Positions 28,621 through 40,411 are shown, counted from the stretch's first letter. The stretch: DNA of 60,003 nucleotides from T1Sed10-7 sp047921175 (GCA_047921175.1 JBLRWQ010000009.1:1-60003); one strand, 5' to 3'. Notes: generated by a model from the sequence alone, not told the origin. Numbers and translations are program-made.

Positions 28621-29682
28621 GTGCGTGTCGCCTTCTACAGCGCCAAGTCCTACGACCGGACCTCCTTCGAGGAGACGAACGCCGAGTACGGGCACGACAT
28701 CGACTTCCTCGAGGCCCGGCTGCAGGCCAACACCGCGGCGCTGGCCGAGGGCCACGAGGTGGTCTGCGCCTTCGTGAACGACCGCATGGACGCGGAGACG
28801 ATCCACCTGCTCGCCGACGCCGGGACCGAGCTGCTGGCACTGCGCTCCGCGGGCTTCAACCACGTCGACATGGATGCGGCCGCGGAGCGGGGCGTCACCG
28901 TGGTCCGTGTGCCGGCCTACTCCCCGTACGCCGTGGCCGAACACACCGTCGGGCTGATGCTGGCCGTCGACCGCCGCCTGCACCGCGCCTACAACCGCGT
29001 GCGTGACGGCAACTTCTCGCTGGAGGGCCTGCTCGGGTTCGACCTGCGCTCCAAGCGGGTCGGCATCATCGGCACGGGCCGGATCGGGCAGATCACCGCC
29101 CGGATCCTGCGCGGGTTCGGCTGCTCGCTGCGGGCCTACGACCCGTACCCGAACGACGAGGTGCGCGACTACGGGGTCCGCTACGTCGACCTCGACACCC
29201 TGTTCGCCGAGTGCGACGTCATCTCGCTGCACTGCCCGCTCACCCCCGACACCCACCACATCATCAACGCCGAGTCCATCGCCAAGATGAAGGACGGCGT
29301 GATGATCGTGAACACCTCGCGTGGTCCGCTGCTGGACACCGTCGCGGCGATCGAGGGGTTGAAGTCGGGCAAGATCGGCAACCTCGCCCTCGACGTCTAC
29401 GAGGAGGAGGGTGACCTGTTCTTCGAGGACCTGTCCGACCAGGTCATCACCGACGACGTGTTCTCCCGCCTGCTCACCTTCCCGAACGTGCTCATCACCG
29501 CGCACCAGGCGTTCTTCACCCGCGAGGCGCTGGCCAACATCGCGCAGACCACCCTGGCGAACATCTCGGCCTTCGCGGACGGGAAGCTGTCCGGGAACGA
29601 ACTGACCCCGAAGGAGCTCGTCGCCGCGTCGAAGGAGCGGCGCGAGGCCGCTGCCTCCCCCGACGCCCACGACGAGGGCTGA
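28621..29682 (+). CDS. D-lactate dehydrogenase / D-isomer 2-hydroxyacid dehydrogenase
   Basis: NAD-dependent D-2-hydroxyacid dehydrogenase, 353 residues from GTG 28621. N-terminal substrate domain (VAFYSAKSYDRTSFEE), Rossmann loop VGIIGTGRIGQ, catalytic Arg in NTSRGPLLDT, catalytic Glu in LALDVYEEEGD and catalytic His in ITAHQAFFT. The pattern resembles fermentative LdhA, interconverting pyruvate and D-lactate. The hydrolase gene follows after 2 bases. The lactate permease at 36518 is a possible functional partner. A large antisense-type frame running upstream over uvrA is not coding. Confidence 0.92.
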   Translation: MRVAFYSAKSYDRTSFEETNAEYGHDIDFLEARLQANTAALAEGHEVVCAFVNDRMDAETIHLLADAGTELLALRSAGFNHVDMDAAAERGVTVVRVPAYSPYAVAEHTVGLMLAVDRRLHRAYNRVRDGNFSLEGLLGFDLRSKRVGIIGTGRIGQITARILRGFGCSLRAYDPYPNDEVRDYGVRYVDLDTLFAECDVISLHCPLTPDTHHIINAESIAKMKDGVMIVNTSRGPLLDTVAAIEGLKSGKIGNLALDVYEEEGDLFFEDLSDQVITDDVFSRLLTFPNVLITAHQAFFTREALANIAQTTLANISAFADGKLSGNELTPKELVAASKERREAAASPDAHDEG

Positions 29683-29684
29683 GC

Positions 29685-30332
29685 GTGCACGACCCGGGAC
29701 ACGTCGAACCCGGCGGCCCCTGGCTGGACCGCATCGACGGCGCCCTGCTCGTCCGCAAGCTCTCGGTCAGCACGATGGACAACAACGTCTACCTGCTGGC
29801 CGACACCGAGCGGCGCGAGGCCCTCCTGGTCGATGCCGCCGACGACGCACCGCGGCTGCTGGCTGCTGCCGACGGCTTCGAGCTGCTCGCCGCGGTCCAG
29901 ACCCACGGGCACTGGGACCACGTGCGTGCCTGGGCACCGCTGACGGCGGCCGGCGTCGAGGTCTGGGGGCATCCGGACGACGCGCCGCTGTTCCCCCGGC
30001 CCGTCGACCGTGCGCTCCACGACGGTGACGTGCTCACCGTCGGACAGCTCGAGGTGGAGGTCCTGCACGTCCCGGGACACACCCCCGGCTCGTTGTGCTT
30101 CCTGGTCGGGGGCGCCACCCGCAGCTACCTGGTGAGCGGTGACACCCTGTTCCCCGGCGGCCACGGCCGCACCGAGACCGAGGCCGACCACCAACGCATC
30201 ATGGACGGCCTCGAGGGGCAGGTCTTCGACCGTCTGGCCGATGACACGCTGGTCCTCCCCGGACACGGGGACGACACGACGATCGGCCGGGAACGCCCCT
30301 ACCTGGCCGAGTGGCGGGCGCGCGGCTGGTGA
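29685..30332 (+). CDS. Metallo-beta-lactamase-fold hydrolase (glyoxalase II-like)
   Basis: Binuclear metal hydrolase, 215 residues. Metal ligands are complete: THGHWDH, PGHTPGS, SGDTLF and PGHGDDTT. The compact size and the C-terminal GRERPYL block are those of small hydroxyacylglutathione hydrolase-like proteins. Because actinobacteria use mycothiol, a thioester of that thiol is a possible substrate, and D-lactate from a glyoxalase route would fit the dehydrogenase gene 2 bases upstream; this is inference. The GTG at 29685 starts immediately after the previous stop. Confidence 0.88.
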   Translation: MHDPGHVEPGGPWLDRIDGALLVRKLSVSTMDNNVYLLADTERREALLVDAADDAPRLLAAADGFELLAAVQTHGHWDHVRAWAPLTAAGVEVWGHPDDAPLFPRPVDRALHDGDVLTVGQLEVEVLHVPGHTPGSLCFLVGGATRSYLVSGDTLFPGGHGRTETEADHQRIMDGLEGQVFDRLADDTLVLPGHGDDTTIGRERPYLAEWRARGW

Positions 30333-30375
30333 GGCCTGCGGCTGCGGCCCCGCGCCGCGCGCCGGGCGGCTGGCG

Positions 30376-30774
30376 TCAGGGCAGGAACGGTGGCGCGCTC
30401 GCGACGCCGATCGCGGCGAGGATGAAGACGAGCGCCCCGATCAGGCCACGACCCGCGGTGCGATGCGCCTCCACCGCCATCTGGGTGCGCTTGGCACGCG
30501 CCAGCAGCGCGTGGCCGACGCCGAGCGAGGCCAGCGCCAGCGCCGGATGCAGGTAGGCGATCTCCGGCCGCTCGTTCCAGTAGCCGCCGACGACGTAGAG
30601 CACGATGCCGACGGTGACGAGGATGTCCAACAGGACCATCGCGAGGCTGTACGGCCCGGGCCGGAACTCCGAGGCGTCCTTCGCGGAGCGGAACGCGATC
30701 AGCGCGGTCCCGAGCACGACGACGGACACCAGGTACCCGAGCCAGGGATGCACGGCGGCGAGCGTTGCGGTCAC
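30376..30774 (-). CDS. Four-helix membrane protein of unknown function
   Basis: 132 residues, GTG start at 30774. Four hydrophobic segments at about 11-29, 43-62, 75-91 and 107-125. Histidines lie near helix ends (VHPWLGYL, YLHPALALASLGVGHALLA), a pattern seen in small haem-binding or cytochrome-b-like proteins, but no family can be named. It is convergent with the hydrolase gene and lies 61 bases before the ABC-2 operon end, on the same strand as that operon but upstream of nothing obvious. Confidence 0.65.
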   Translation of the reverse strand: MTATLAAVHPWLGYLVSVVVLGTALIAFRSAKDASEFRPGPYSLAMVLLDILVTVGIVLYVVGGYWNERPEIAYLHPALALASLGVGHALLARAKRTQMAVEAHRTAGRGLIGALVFILAAIGVASAPPFLP

Positions 30775-30835
30775 GATGGTGGTCCTGGGTCCGGTGATGG
30801 TCGGGACCCTGCGAGCCTAGCGAGATGCCCCGGGG

Positions 30836-32026
30836 TCATCGGCTCAGGGCCCGCCGCAGCGTCCACGAGCCGAGCGCCAGCAGGACGACCGCGAAGGCCG
30901 CCAGGGCCGTGAGCTGCGGGACGATGTCGACGATCGTCCCGTCGCGACGGACCAGCTCGGCCATGGCCTCGTTCGCCCAGGCGTGCGGCGTGATGCGGGC
31001 GATGCGGGCGATGGTCGCCGGGTAGAGCTCGATGGGGACCATCGATCCCCCGAGTGCGGCCATCCCGAGCCCGAGTCCGATGCCCACACCACCGGCCTGG
31101 CTGTCGTTGGAGAACACCGAGCCGACCACCATCGCCGCGGCGGCAGCCACGAGACAGAACAGCAGCACCACCGCCGAGGTGGCGAGCGGGTCACCCCAGT
31201 TGACGTCGAACGCCACCCGGGTGACCACGATGATGTACAGGGCCTGGAACAGGGCGATCGCGAGCCGGCCACCCGCGGTCCCGACCAGCACGGTGGTGAC
31301 GCTCGTGGGGGTGGCCAGCATGCGGCGGGCGACGCCGTACCGGCGGGTCTGGATCAGGGCACCGCTGCCGGTGAGCGAGGTCAGGAAGGTGAAGAGGAAC
31401 AGCTGGCTGGACGCGCCGAGGTCGAACTGCCCGAGCCCGGCGAACTCCTCCGCCAGCTCGTCCACCCCGACCGAGGTGGCGGTCACCTCGATGCGGGCGG
31501 TGGACGCGGCGAGGTCCTGCGCGGCCTCCCGCAGCGCCGACAGCTCACCGGGCTCCTGCCCCACCCGCGTGCGCGCGTCGGCGAGCAGCAGGGCGGCCAT
31601 CCCGGGCTGGGCCTGTTCGGCCAGCACCGCGCTGACGAGCGCCTGCAACGAGGCCGCGTTCGCGTCGGGTCGGCCGATGAACACCACCTCGATCGGCGCG
31701 ACCTCCGTCAGCGCCGCCCCGTAGCCGGCCGGGACGACGATGCCGGCGCTGATGCGGCCCCGGTCGACGTCGTCGGCGAGGGCAGCGGCGTCGTCGAAGT
31801 CGGTCACGGCGATACCGGCGACGGCGTCGAGTTCCGCCCGGAACTCGCTCGTCGCCGCGTCGGTGGCCTCACCCACGAAGCCGAGACGGGTCTCCTGCCC
31901 ACCGGCGAACTGGGCGCCGATGAAGATGACCAGCAGCAGCGGGAAGAGGAACACGAAGAACAGGTTGGACCGGTCCCGCAGCAGGCGGGTGAGCTCCACA
32001 CGGACGAGCGCAGCGACCTTCACCAT
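30836..32026 (-). CDS. ABC-2 type efflux permease (third gene of operon)
   Basis: Membrane subunit of an ABC-2 exporter, 396 residues. The N-terminal helix (NLFFVFLFPLLLVIFIGAQF) is followed by an external domain of about 160 residues and five C-terminal helices, the YhfK/NatB/YadH-like architecture. Family blocks include LFLFTFLTSLTGSGALIQTRRYGVARRML and the PHAWANEAMAELV region, in parts. The ATG at 32026 overlaps the upstream permease by 7 bases. With its neighbour it probably forms a heterodimeric channel driven by the ATPase at 33203-34141. Substrate unknown. Confidence 0.88.
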   Translation of the reverse strand: MVKVAALVRVELTRLLRDRSNLFFVFLFPLLLVIFIGAQFAGGQETRLGFVGEATDAATSEFRAELDAVAGIAVTDFDDAAALADDVDRGRISAGIVVPAGYGAALTEVAPIEVVFIGRPDANAASLQALVSAVLAEQAQPGMAALLLADARTRVGQEPGELSALREAAQDLAASTARIEVTATSVGVDELAEEFAGLGQFDLGASSQLFLFTFLTSLTGSGALIQTRRYGVARRMLATPTSVTTVLVGTAGGRLAIALFQALYIIVVTRVAFDVNWGDPLATSAVVLLFCLVAAAAAMVVGSVFSNDSQAGGVGIGLGLGMAALGGSMVPIELYPATIARIARITPHAWANEAMAELVRRDGTIVDIVPQLTALAAFAVVLLALGSWTLRRALSR

Positions 32027-33201
32027 GTCGTCCTCCTGCGCTGGAGCACCAGCGCGGGCACGGCCGCGGCGACGCCGAAGGCGACGATCGCCGCCGCCGC
32101 GGGCAGCACCACCGCCCAGCGACCGCTGACCGACAGCTCCGTCATCCCGCGCAGGAACCAGCCGTGGGGTGAGATCGAGGTCAGGATCCGGATCACGCCC
32201 GCGTCGCTCGCGATGGGCACGAACACCCCACCCGAGAGCCCGAGCACGACCGCAACCACGGACTGGTAGTTGCCGGCCTGTTCGGCGGTCCGCGCGAACT
32301 GGCCCACGAGCGCCATCACGCCCATGGCGGCGAGCACGAGCGCGAGCAGCAGGATCGCGACCCCCAGCGGCGGGCCGAAGCTGGCGCCGAGCACGTAGGT
32401 GGAGGCGAGGCTGAGCACCGTCACCGAGGTCATCCCGAGCAGGAAGGCGCCCGCCACCTTGGCGAGCTGGATCGCCCCCGGCGGGATCGGTGCCGCCTGC
32501 AGGCGCGCCAGGGTGCCCTGGTCGCGTTCCTCGAGCAGGCCGGTGATGCCGTACTGGACCACGAAGAAGACGAAGAACGCCGCCATCCCGGCGGCCAGGT
32601 AGCTGACCGCATCGAGCGGCTGGCCCTCCCCACCCTCCTCGGGCCGCAGCGTCACGAGCTCCTCGACGCCGGCTGCCGCCTCGGCCACCGCAGTCAGCAG
32701 CGCCGGGTCCGGCGGGCCCCCGGCCCCGAGCTCCACGCCGATCGCGAGGCCGACCTGCTCGATGCGTCGGGCGTAGGCCTCCGCCACCCCTCGCGCGATC
32801 TCCCCGGGCAGGGTCCGCCCGGCGGCGACGAGGACATCGATGCGGGCCTCCTGCCCGGCGGTGGCCGCCTCGGAGAAGCCCGCGGGCAGGATCCAGGCAG
32901 CCTCGAGCGAGCCCTCCTCGAGCTGCGCCCGGGCCGCTGCCTCGTCGAGCACGACCGTGTCGGCCAGGACCCCGGCCGCCACCAGCGACGGCACGACCCC
33001 CTCGACGAAGCCGTCGGCGACCGGACCCCCGTCCAGGTCGACGACACCCGCGCGGACCTCCAGCTCACCCATGTCCGGGAAGATGCTGGAGAACAGGAAG
33101 GTCAGGCCGAGCGGGACGACGAAGGCGAACAGCCACACGCTCTTGTCGCGCATCCGGAGCGTGAGGTCCTTGCGCAGGATCGTCCAGGCACCACGCACCA
33201 T
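32020..33201 (-). CDS. ABC-2 type efflux permease (second gene of operon)
   Basis: 393 residues, the same layout as the next gene: N-terminal helix (VWLFAFVVPLGLTFLFSSIF), large acidic external domain and about five C-terminal helices. It includes the EERDQGTLARLQAAPI block typical of ABC-2 permeases and an ISPHGWFLRGMTEL segment near the end. It starts one base after the ATPase stop and overlaps the following permease by 7 bases, so ATPase and both permeases form one operon. Confidence 0.88.
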   Translation of the reverse strand: MVRGAWTILRKDLTLRMRDKSVWLFAFVVPLGLTFLFSSIFPDMGELEVRAGVVDLDGGPVADGFVEGVVPSLVAAGVLADTVVLDEAAARAQLEEGSLEAAWILPAGFSEAATAGQEARIDVLVAAGRTLPGEIARGVAEAYARRIEQVGLAIGVELGAGGPPDPALLTAVAEAAAGVEELVTLRPEEGGEGQPLDAVSYLAAGMAAFFVFFVVQYGITGLLEERDQGTLARLQAAPIPPGAIQLAKVAGAFLLGMTSVTVLSLASTYVLGASFGPPLGVAILLLALVLAAMGVMALVGQFARTAEQAGNYQSVVAVVLGLSGGVFVPIASDAGVIRILTSISPHGWFLRGMTELSVSGRWAVVLPAAAAIVAFGVAAAVPALVLQRRRTTW

Positions 33202-33202
33202 G

Positions 33203-34141
33203 TCAGTCCCTCAACGCGCGGCCGGTGAGATGCAGGAAGACGTCCTCGAGGTCCGGCTCGCGGACCTCGACGCCGTCCACGCTGGCACCGGTCCCGGTGA
33301 CGGCGGTCAGCAACGCCGGCAGGCGGCTCGCTGCCCCGTCCAGCAGACAGACGACCTCGGTCTCCTCCGCATCGGCGGCGACCACGCCCTCGACCGCCCC
33401 GCATGCGGCTGCCGCGGCCTCGAGGTCGCCCACGACGTGGAGGCGGACGACGTCCTGCTCCCCGATCCGGGCGATCAACTCCCGTCGCGTGCCCTCGTCG
33501 ACGATCCGCCCCTGGTCGACGATGGCGATGCGCTGGCAGAGCCGCTCCGCCTCTTCCATGTAGTGGGTCGTGTAGAGGACGGCGAGCCCCTCGGTGGCGA
33601 GCGACTCCACCGACTCGAGGATCGCGTTGCGGGACTGCGGGTCGACGCCCACGGTCGGCTCGTCGAGGATCAGCAGCTTGGGCTCGTGCAGCAGCCCGAT
33701 GCCGATGTTGAGCCGTCGCTTCATCCCGCCGGAGAAGGTCCCGGCCCGGTCGTCCGCCCGGTCCGCCAACCCGATCACCTCGAGCACCGCGTCGCTCCGC
33801 CGTTGGAGGTCGGCGCGGGAGAGTCCCTGCAGGCGGGCGAAGAAGTGCAGGTTCTCCCGGGCGGTCAGATCGGGGTAGATCGCCAGATCCTGTGGCACGA
33901 GCCCCACGGCGGCCTTGGCCGTCAGCGCCCGGGGCGTCATGCGCTCCCCCAGGACGGTGATCTCGCCCGCGTCCGGGGCCAGCAACCCGGCGATCATGGA
34001 GATCGAGGTGGTCTTGCCCGCGCCGTTGGGGCCGAGGAGACCGTAGGTCTCGCCCGGTGCGATCTCGAAGCCGACGTCGACCACGGCGTGGATATCGCCG
34101 AAGCGCTTCTCGAGCCCGAGGCAGCGCAGCACCGGTTCCAT
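33203..34141 (-). CDS. ABC-2 efflux system ATP-binding protein
   Basis: DrrA/NatA-type ATPase, 312 residues. ATG 34141 is preferred over the frame start at 34177 because AGGAGC lies just upstream and homology begins at EPVLRCLGLEKRFGD. Walker A GPNGAGKTT, Q-loop GLVPQDLAIYPDLTARENL, signature FSGGMKRRLNI, Walker B LLILDEPTVGVDPQ and H-loop YTTHYMEEAE are intact. The C-terminal domain (about 85 residues) is usual for drug or lipid efflux ATPases. First gene of the three-gene operon; uvrB upstream is on the same strand, 157 bases away. Confidence 0.92.
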   Translation of the reverse strand: MEPVLRCLGLEKRFGDIHAVVDVGFEIAPGETYGLLGPNGAGKTTSISMIAGLLAPDAGEITVLGERMTPRALTAKAAVGLVPQDLAIYPDLTARENLHFFARLQGLSRADLQRRSDAVLEVIGLADRADDRAGTFSGGMKRRLNIGIGLLHEPKLLILDEPTVGVDPQSRNAILESVESLATEGLAVLYTTHYMEEAERLCQRIAIVDQGRIVDEGTRRELIARIGEQDVVRLHVVGDLEAAAAACGAVEGVVAADAEETEVVCLLDGAASRLPALLTAVTGTGASVDGVEVREPDLEDVFLHLTGRALRD

Positions 34142-34298
34142 CGACGCTCCTAGCGGTCGGAGACGGGAGCAGACCATCGCGACCGGCGGCGTCCGGCCTC
34201 GACGCTAGACGCTAGTTGAGCCACGTAGGGACCGCTGTCCCCTGTTGGTCGGGACCTCCGGCTCGGGCTGCGGCGGACCGAACACGCCGCGGTGCGGC

Positions 34299-36422
<2,124 letters not shown>

Positions 36423-36517
36423 GCGAGGACCGTACCGCGCACCAGCGACGCGCCGACGGCCTAGCGTGCGAGCCGACGCCGGAGCCGGACGGTTCCGCTT
36501 CCCTACCGTGCCGACCT

Positions 36518-38167
36518 GTGACCCGGAGGCCGACCGTCGTGCAAGCGCTCCTCGCCGCGCTCCCGATCCTGCTCGTGCTGGCCCTGATGCTGGGGCTCGG
36601 CTGGCCGGCCTCCCGGGCCGGGATCGCCGGCGCCGCGCTGGCGTTGCTGGTCGCGCTGGTCGGCTTCGGTTTCGGCACGGACGTGCTCGCCGACGTCGGT
36701 ATCGGTGGCGGGCTGCTCGGTGTGGTGGCGGAGGCCACCTGGACCTCGGCCACGATCCTGTGGATCATCCTGCCCGCGCTCGCGATCTACCACCTGCAGG
36801 TCGCCACCGGCGGCACCGACGTGCTGCGGGTCGCGCTGGGCAGGCTCTCGGACGATCCGCGCATCATGGCGCTGCTGATCGCGTGGTTCTTCACCCTGTT
36901 CCTGGAGGGTGGCGCGGGGTTCGGCTCGCCCGTCGCGCTCGCAGCCCCGTTCCTGGTCGGGGTCGGCTACAAGCCACTCACCGCGGTGGTCATCGCGATG
37001 ATCGGCAACGCCGTCGGGGTCTCCTTCGGGGCGATCGGGACCCCGGTCGTGCCGATGGTCGCCGCGACCGGCCTGGAGCCGCTGGAGCTCGCCGGCGCCA
37101 GCGCGACCTACCACCTCGCGTTCGGGCTGCTGCCCCTGATCTTCATGATGTACCTGGCCTCGAAGGGGACCGGGACCCGGATGGTCGGTGCCATCTGGGG
37201 CTGGACCCTGCTCGCCGGTGCGGCCTTCCTCGTGCCGATGTGGCTGATCGCGACCTTCGTCGGCCCCGAGCTGCCCACGCTCGGCGGGGCGCTGGTGGGC
37301 ATGGGCATCTTCGTGGCCGTCCTGCTCCTCGTCCGCCGAGGTGACGACGACCCCGGGGACGTGCGCGCGACGGTCGACGCGGCAGGAGCCGCGGACGGCG
37401 CTGCCGACGGGGATGGCGACGGCGAGGCGGACGGCGAGGCGGACGGCGAGCCCCTCCCCGACCCGGACGAGGTCCCCACCGACGTCGCGGCCCTGCTCCG
37501 TGCCGGCTCGCCGTACCTCATCCTCATCAGCCTGGTGCTGGTCACCCGCTTGGTGCCGGCGGTGGCCGACGCGCTGGCCCTGGTCGAGCTGGACTGGACC
37601 CTGGACGGGGGCTTCAGCGGCGGGATCGTGCTGCTGACCCATCCGGGCACGCTGCTGGTGGTCTCGTTCCTGCTCGGTGCCGTGGTGCAGGGCGCGCTCG
37701 GTCGGACGGCTGCGGGCGCGGTCCGGACCACCCTCAAGCAGCTCATCCCGGTGACCATCGCGCTGCTGGCGATGCTGCTGCTGGCGCGGTTGATGGTCCG
37801 ATCCGGGATGACCGAGGCGCTCGCGGAAGCCGCCGCCGGCTCGGCCGCGTCGATCTGGCCGGTGCTGGCCCCGCTGGTCGGGGTGCTGGGCACGTTCGTC
37901 ACCGGGTCGGGGACCGCGTCGAACGTGCTGTTCACCGACCTGCAGCTCGCCACCGCGGAGCAGCTCGGCTACGACCCCCTGCCGCTGCTCGGTGCGCAGA
38001 ACTTCGGCGCGTCGGTCGGCAACCAGATCGCGCCGCACAACATCGTCGCCGGCGGTGCGACGGTCGGCCTCACCGGTGGCGAGGCGGACGTGATGCGGCG
38101 CACGATCGGGATCGCGCTCGTCTACGGCCTGCTCGGCGGTCTCCTCGCGCTGCTGCTCGTCGGCTGA
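36518..38167 (+). CDS. L-lactate permease (LctP/GlcA family)
   Basis: Secondary transporter for lactate or glycolate with protons, 549 residues and about 13 membrane segments. Family signatures: FLEGGAGFGSPVALAAPFLV, GNAVGVSFGAIGTPV, FVTGSGTASNVLF and GAQNFGASVGNQIAPHNIV. A central cytoplasmic loop is a low-complexity Asp/Glu/Gly stretch (12-bp units at 37418-37450), unusual for the family and consistent with an acidic proteome. The start is GTG 36518 or GTG 36539; -10-like TAGCGT at 36462-36467. Together with the D-lactate dehydrogenase at 28621 it suggests lactate exchange, though the two are 7 kb apart. Confidence 0.92.
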   Translation: MTRRPTVVQALLAALPILLVLALMLGLGWPASRAGIAGAALALLVALVGFGFGTDVLADVGIGGGLLGVVAEATWTSATILWIILPALAIYHLQVATGGTDVLRVALGRLSDDPRIMALLIAWFFTLFLEGGAGFGSPVALAAPFLVGVGYKPLTAVVIAMIGNAVGVSFGAIGTPVVPMVAATGLEPLELAGASATYHLAFGLLPLIFMMYLASKGTGTRMVGAIWGWTLLAGAAFLVPMWLIATFVGPELPTLGGALVGMGIFVAVLLLVRRGDDDPGDVRATVDAAGAADGAADGDGDGEADGEADGEPLPDPDEVPTDVAALLRAGSPYLILISLVLVTRLVPAVADALALVELDWTLDGGFSGGIVLLTHPGTLLVVSFLLGAVVQGALGRTAAGAVRTTLKQLIPVTIALLAMLLLARLMVRSGMTEALAEAAAGSAASIWPVLAPLVGVLGTFVTGSGTASNVLFTDLQLATAEQLGYDPLPLLGAQNFGASVGNQIAPHNIVAGGATVGLTGGEADVMRRTIGIALVYGLLGGLLALLLVG

Positions 38168-38190
38168 CGCCGCGCGCCCCCGGTGCGGTG

Positions 38191-38814
38191 TCAGCCTCGC
38201 GTCCGGGCCTCCGCCACCAGCTCGGCATGCAGCGTGTCGACCTGCGCCGCGAGCGCCGCGACATCGCCGTTGTTGTCCAGCACGTGCGTGGCCACCGCGC
38301 GCCGCGCGGCGTCGTCGGCCTGGACCGCGATCCGAGCTCGGGCGTCGTGCTCGGGGAGACCGCGTCCGTCCACCAGGCGGCGGATCCGTTCCTCCGCATC
38401 CACCTCGACCACCACGACCACGTCGAACCGGCTCGCCTGGTCGGTCTCGACCAGCAGCGGGTGGTCGACGACGATCAGCTGCGGCTCGTCACCGCGGCGA
38501 TCCTGGATCAGCTCCTGGATGCGTTCCACGATGCGGGCCGCGACCCGGGGGTGCGTGATGCGGTCGAGGTCGTGGCGGGCCGTGTCGTCGGTGAACACCA
38601 CGGCCGCGAGTGCCGGTCGGTCGAGGCTGCCGTCGGGGTGCAGCACCTCGGGCCCGAAGCGTTGCGCGATCTCCTCCAGCGCAGGTTGGCCCGGTTCCAC
38701 GATCTCGCGTGCCACGCCGTCGACGTCGAGCACGTCGCACCCCAGGGCCGCGAGGCGGGCCGCGGCGGTGGACTTGCCGGAGCCGATGCCACCGGTCAGG
38801 CCGATCAGGAACAT
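38191..38814 (-). CDS. coaE: Dephospho-CoA kinase
   Basis: Last step of CoA synthesis, phosphorylating dephospho-CoA. 207 residues from ATG 38814, with GGAGG just upstream. P-loop IGLTGGIGSGKST, DVLDVDGVAREIVEPGQPA block, ITHPRVAARI and VVVDHPLLVET. Shorter than the mycobacterial protein, which carries an extra C-terminal domain absent here. The rpsA-coaE order is the actinobacterial one, but the hairpin at 38890-38915 separates them. Confidence 0.95.
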   Translation of the reverse strand: MFLIGLTGGIGSGKSTAAARLAALGCDVLDVDGVAREIVEPGQPALEEIAQRFGPEVLHPDGSLDRPALAAVVFTDDTARHDLDRITHPRVAARIVERIQELIQDRRGDEPQLIVVDHPLLVETDQASRFDVVVVVEVDAEERIRRLVDGRGLPEHDARARIAVQADDAARRAVATHVLDNNGDVAALAAQVDTLHAELVAEARTRG

Positions 38815-38889
38815 GCTGCCTCCACACCTGGCGTGCCGCGCTCCCGGATCGGCCCGGGACCGCCCGCGGCGATGGTCCCGGACATGGCA

Positions 38890-38915
38890 GCGCCCCGGTG
38901 TTCCCACCGGGGCGC
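38890..38915 (-). terminator. Terminator after rpsA
   Basis: Perfect 11-bp stem GCGCCCCGGTG with its complement and a TTCC loop, 20 bases past the rpsA stop. Confidence 0.75.
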
Positions 38916-38935
38916 GACCGGATGGTGCCGGCAGG

Positions 38936-40411
38936 CTAGGCCTGCTCGTCCTCGTCCGCAGCAGGGGCCTCCTCGGCGACCGGCGTGGCCTCCGGCTCCG
39001 GCTCTGGCTCCGGCTCCGGCTCCCCGGCAGCTGCCTCCTCGGGCAGCTCCGCCTCCGCCAGCGCGATCTCCTCCGGGGTCATCGAGCTCTCCTCGCGACC
39101 GAACCCGGCCTGGGCGAAGGCTGCGGCCAGCGTGCCGCCCCCTGCGCCGCTGTCATCGCCGGAGGAGTACGCGGTCTCCACCGCCGGACCGTCGTCGTAG
39201 CGGTCGTCGGCCGCTGCGGCGGTCGGCGCCTGCGCCTGCTTGAGCGACAGGGAGATGCGCCGCCGGACCGTGTCGATGTCGATGACCTTGACCTCGATCT
39301 TGTCGCCGACGTTGACCACCGCCTCCGGGACCTCCACGTGCCGCTCGGCCAGCTCGGAGATGTGGATCAGGCCCTCGATGCCGTCCGCGACCTTCACGAA
39401 GGAGCCGAAGGGCACCAGCTTGGTGACCTCACCCTCGACGAGCTCGCCGACCGCGTGCTCACGGGCGAACTTCTGCCACGGGTCCTCCTGGGTGGCCTTG
39501 AGCGACAGCGACACGCGCTCGCGGTCCAGGTCCACGTCCAGCACCTCGACCTCGACCTCGTCGCCGACCTCGACGACCTCGCTCGGGTGGTCGATGTGCT
39601 TCCAGGACAGCTCGGAGACGTGCACGAGCCCGTCGACGCCCCCGAGGTCGACGAAGGCTCCGAAGTTGACGATGGAGGACACGACCCCGGCCCGGATCTC
39701 GCCCTTCTGCAGCGAGGTCAGGAAGTCGTTGCGGAACTCCGACTGGGTCTCCTCGAGGAACTTCCGGCGGGACAGGACCACGTTGTTGCGGTTCTTGTCC
39801 AGCTCGATGATCTTGCACTCGAGCGTCTCGCCGACGTAGGGCTGCAGGTCGCGGACGCGCCGCATCTCGACCAGGGAGGCGGGCAGGAAGCCGCGCAGCC
39901 CGATGTCGAGGATGAGCCCACCCTTGACCACCTCGATGACCGAGCCCTGCACGGTCTTGTCCTGGGTGTAGATCTGCTCGATCGTGCCCCAGGCGCGCTC
40001 GTACTGGGCGCGCTTCTTGGACAGGACGAGGCGGCCCTCCTCGTCCTCCTTCTTCATGACCAGGGCCTCGACGACGTCGCCGACGGCCACGATCTCGTTG
40101 GGGTCCACGTCGAGCTTGATGGACAGCTCACGGGCGGGGATCACGCCCTCGGACTTCCAGCCGATGTCGAGCAGGACCTCGTCGGGGTCGACCTTGACGA
40201 CCACCCCCTCGATGATCTTGCCGTCCTCCATCGCGGTGACGGTGCCTTCGAGGGCGGCTTCGAACTCCTCGTCGCTGAGGTCGTGGTCGACGATGCTCTC
40301 GCCCGTGGAGGTCATGGACCCGCCGGGGTCCTGGGCGATGACGAGCGGCTCGCTGGCATCGGGCGCCGGCGCGGCCGTGGGGGTCTGGTCGGGGGTCGGG
40401 GTCTCGGACAT
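38936..40411 (-). CDS. rpsA: 30S ribosomal protein S1
   Basis: mRNA-binding ribosomal protein, 491 residues from ATG 40411. Four S1 (OB-fold) repeats: each contains a G-x-V core, e.g. GKIIEGVVVKVD, GSVIEVVKGGLILDIG, AGVVSSIVNFGAFVDLGG and GEVTKLVPFGSFVKV. The acidic C-terminal tail is rich in EPEP and Ala/Glu, typical of actinobacterial S1. A second in-frame ATG at 40315 (MTSTGESIVD) is a plausible alternative start; neither has a strong ribosome-binding site, so the N-terminal 32 residues are uncertain. Confidence 0.95.
   Translation of the reverse strand: MSETPTPDQTPTAAPAPDASEPLVIAQDPGGSMTSTGESIVDHDLSDEEFEAALEGTVTAMEDGKIIEGVVVKVDPDEVLLDIGWKSEGVIPARELSIKLDVDPNEIVAVGDVVEALVMKKEDEEGRLVLSKKRAQYERAWGTIEQIYTQDKTVQGSVIEVVKGGLILDIGLRGFLPASLVEMRRVRDLQPYVGETLECKIIELDKNRNNVVLSRRKFLEETQSEFRNDFLTSLQKGEIRAGVVSSIVNFGAFVDLGGVDGLVHVSELSWKHIDHPSEVVEVGDEVEVEVLDVDLDRERVSLSLKATQEDPWQKFAREHAVGELVEGEVTKLVPFGSFVKVADGIEGLIHISELAERHVEVPEAVVNVGDKIEVKVIDIDTVRRRISLSLKQAQAPTAAAADDRYDDGPAVETAYSSGDDSGAGGGTLAAAFAQAGFGREESSMTPEEIALAEAELPEEAAAGEPEPEPEPEPEATPVAEEAPAADEDEQA

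Noticed and set aside
28381..29670. 430-codon N-terminal extension of uvrA
   Set aside because: It lies opposite the dehydrogenase gene and has no recognisable sequence; GTG 28380 has a ribosome-binding site and gives the family length.
29685..30332. Beta-lactamase
   Set aside because: The fold is metallo-beta-lactamase, but the compact size and motifs are glyoxalase II-like, with no signal peptide.
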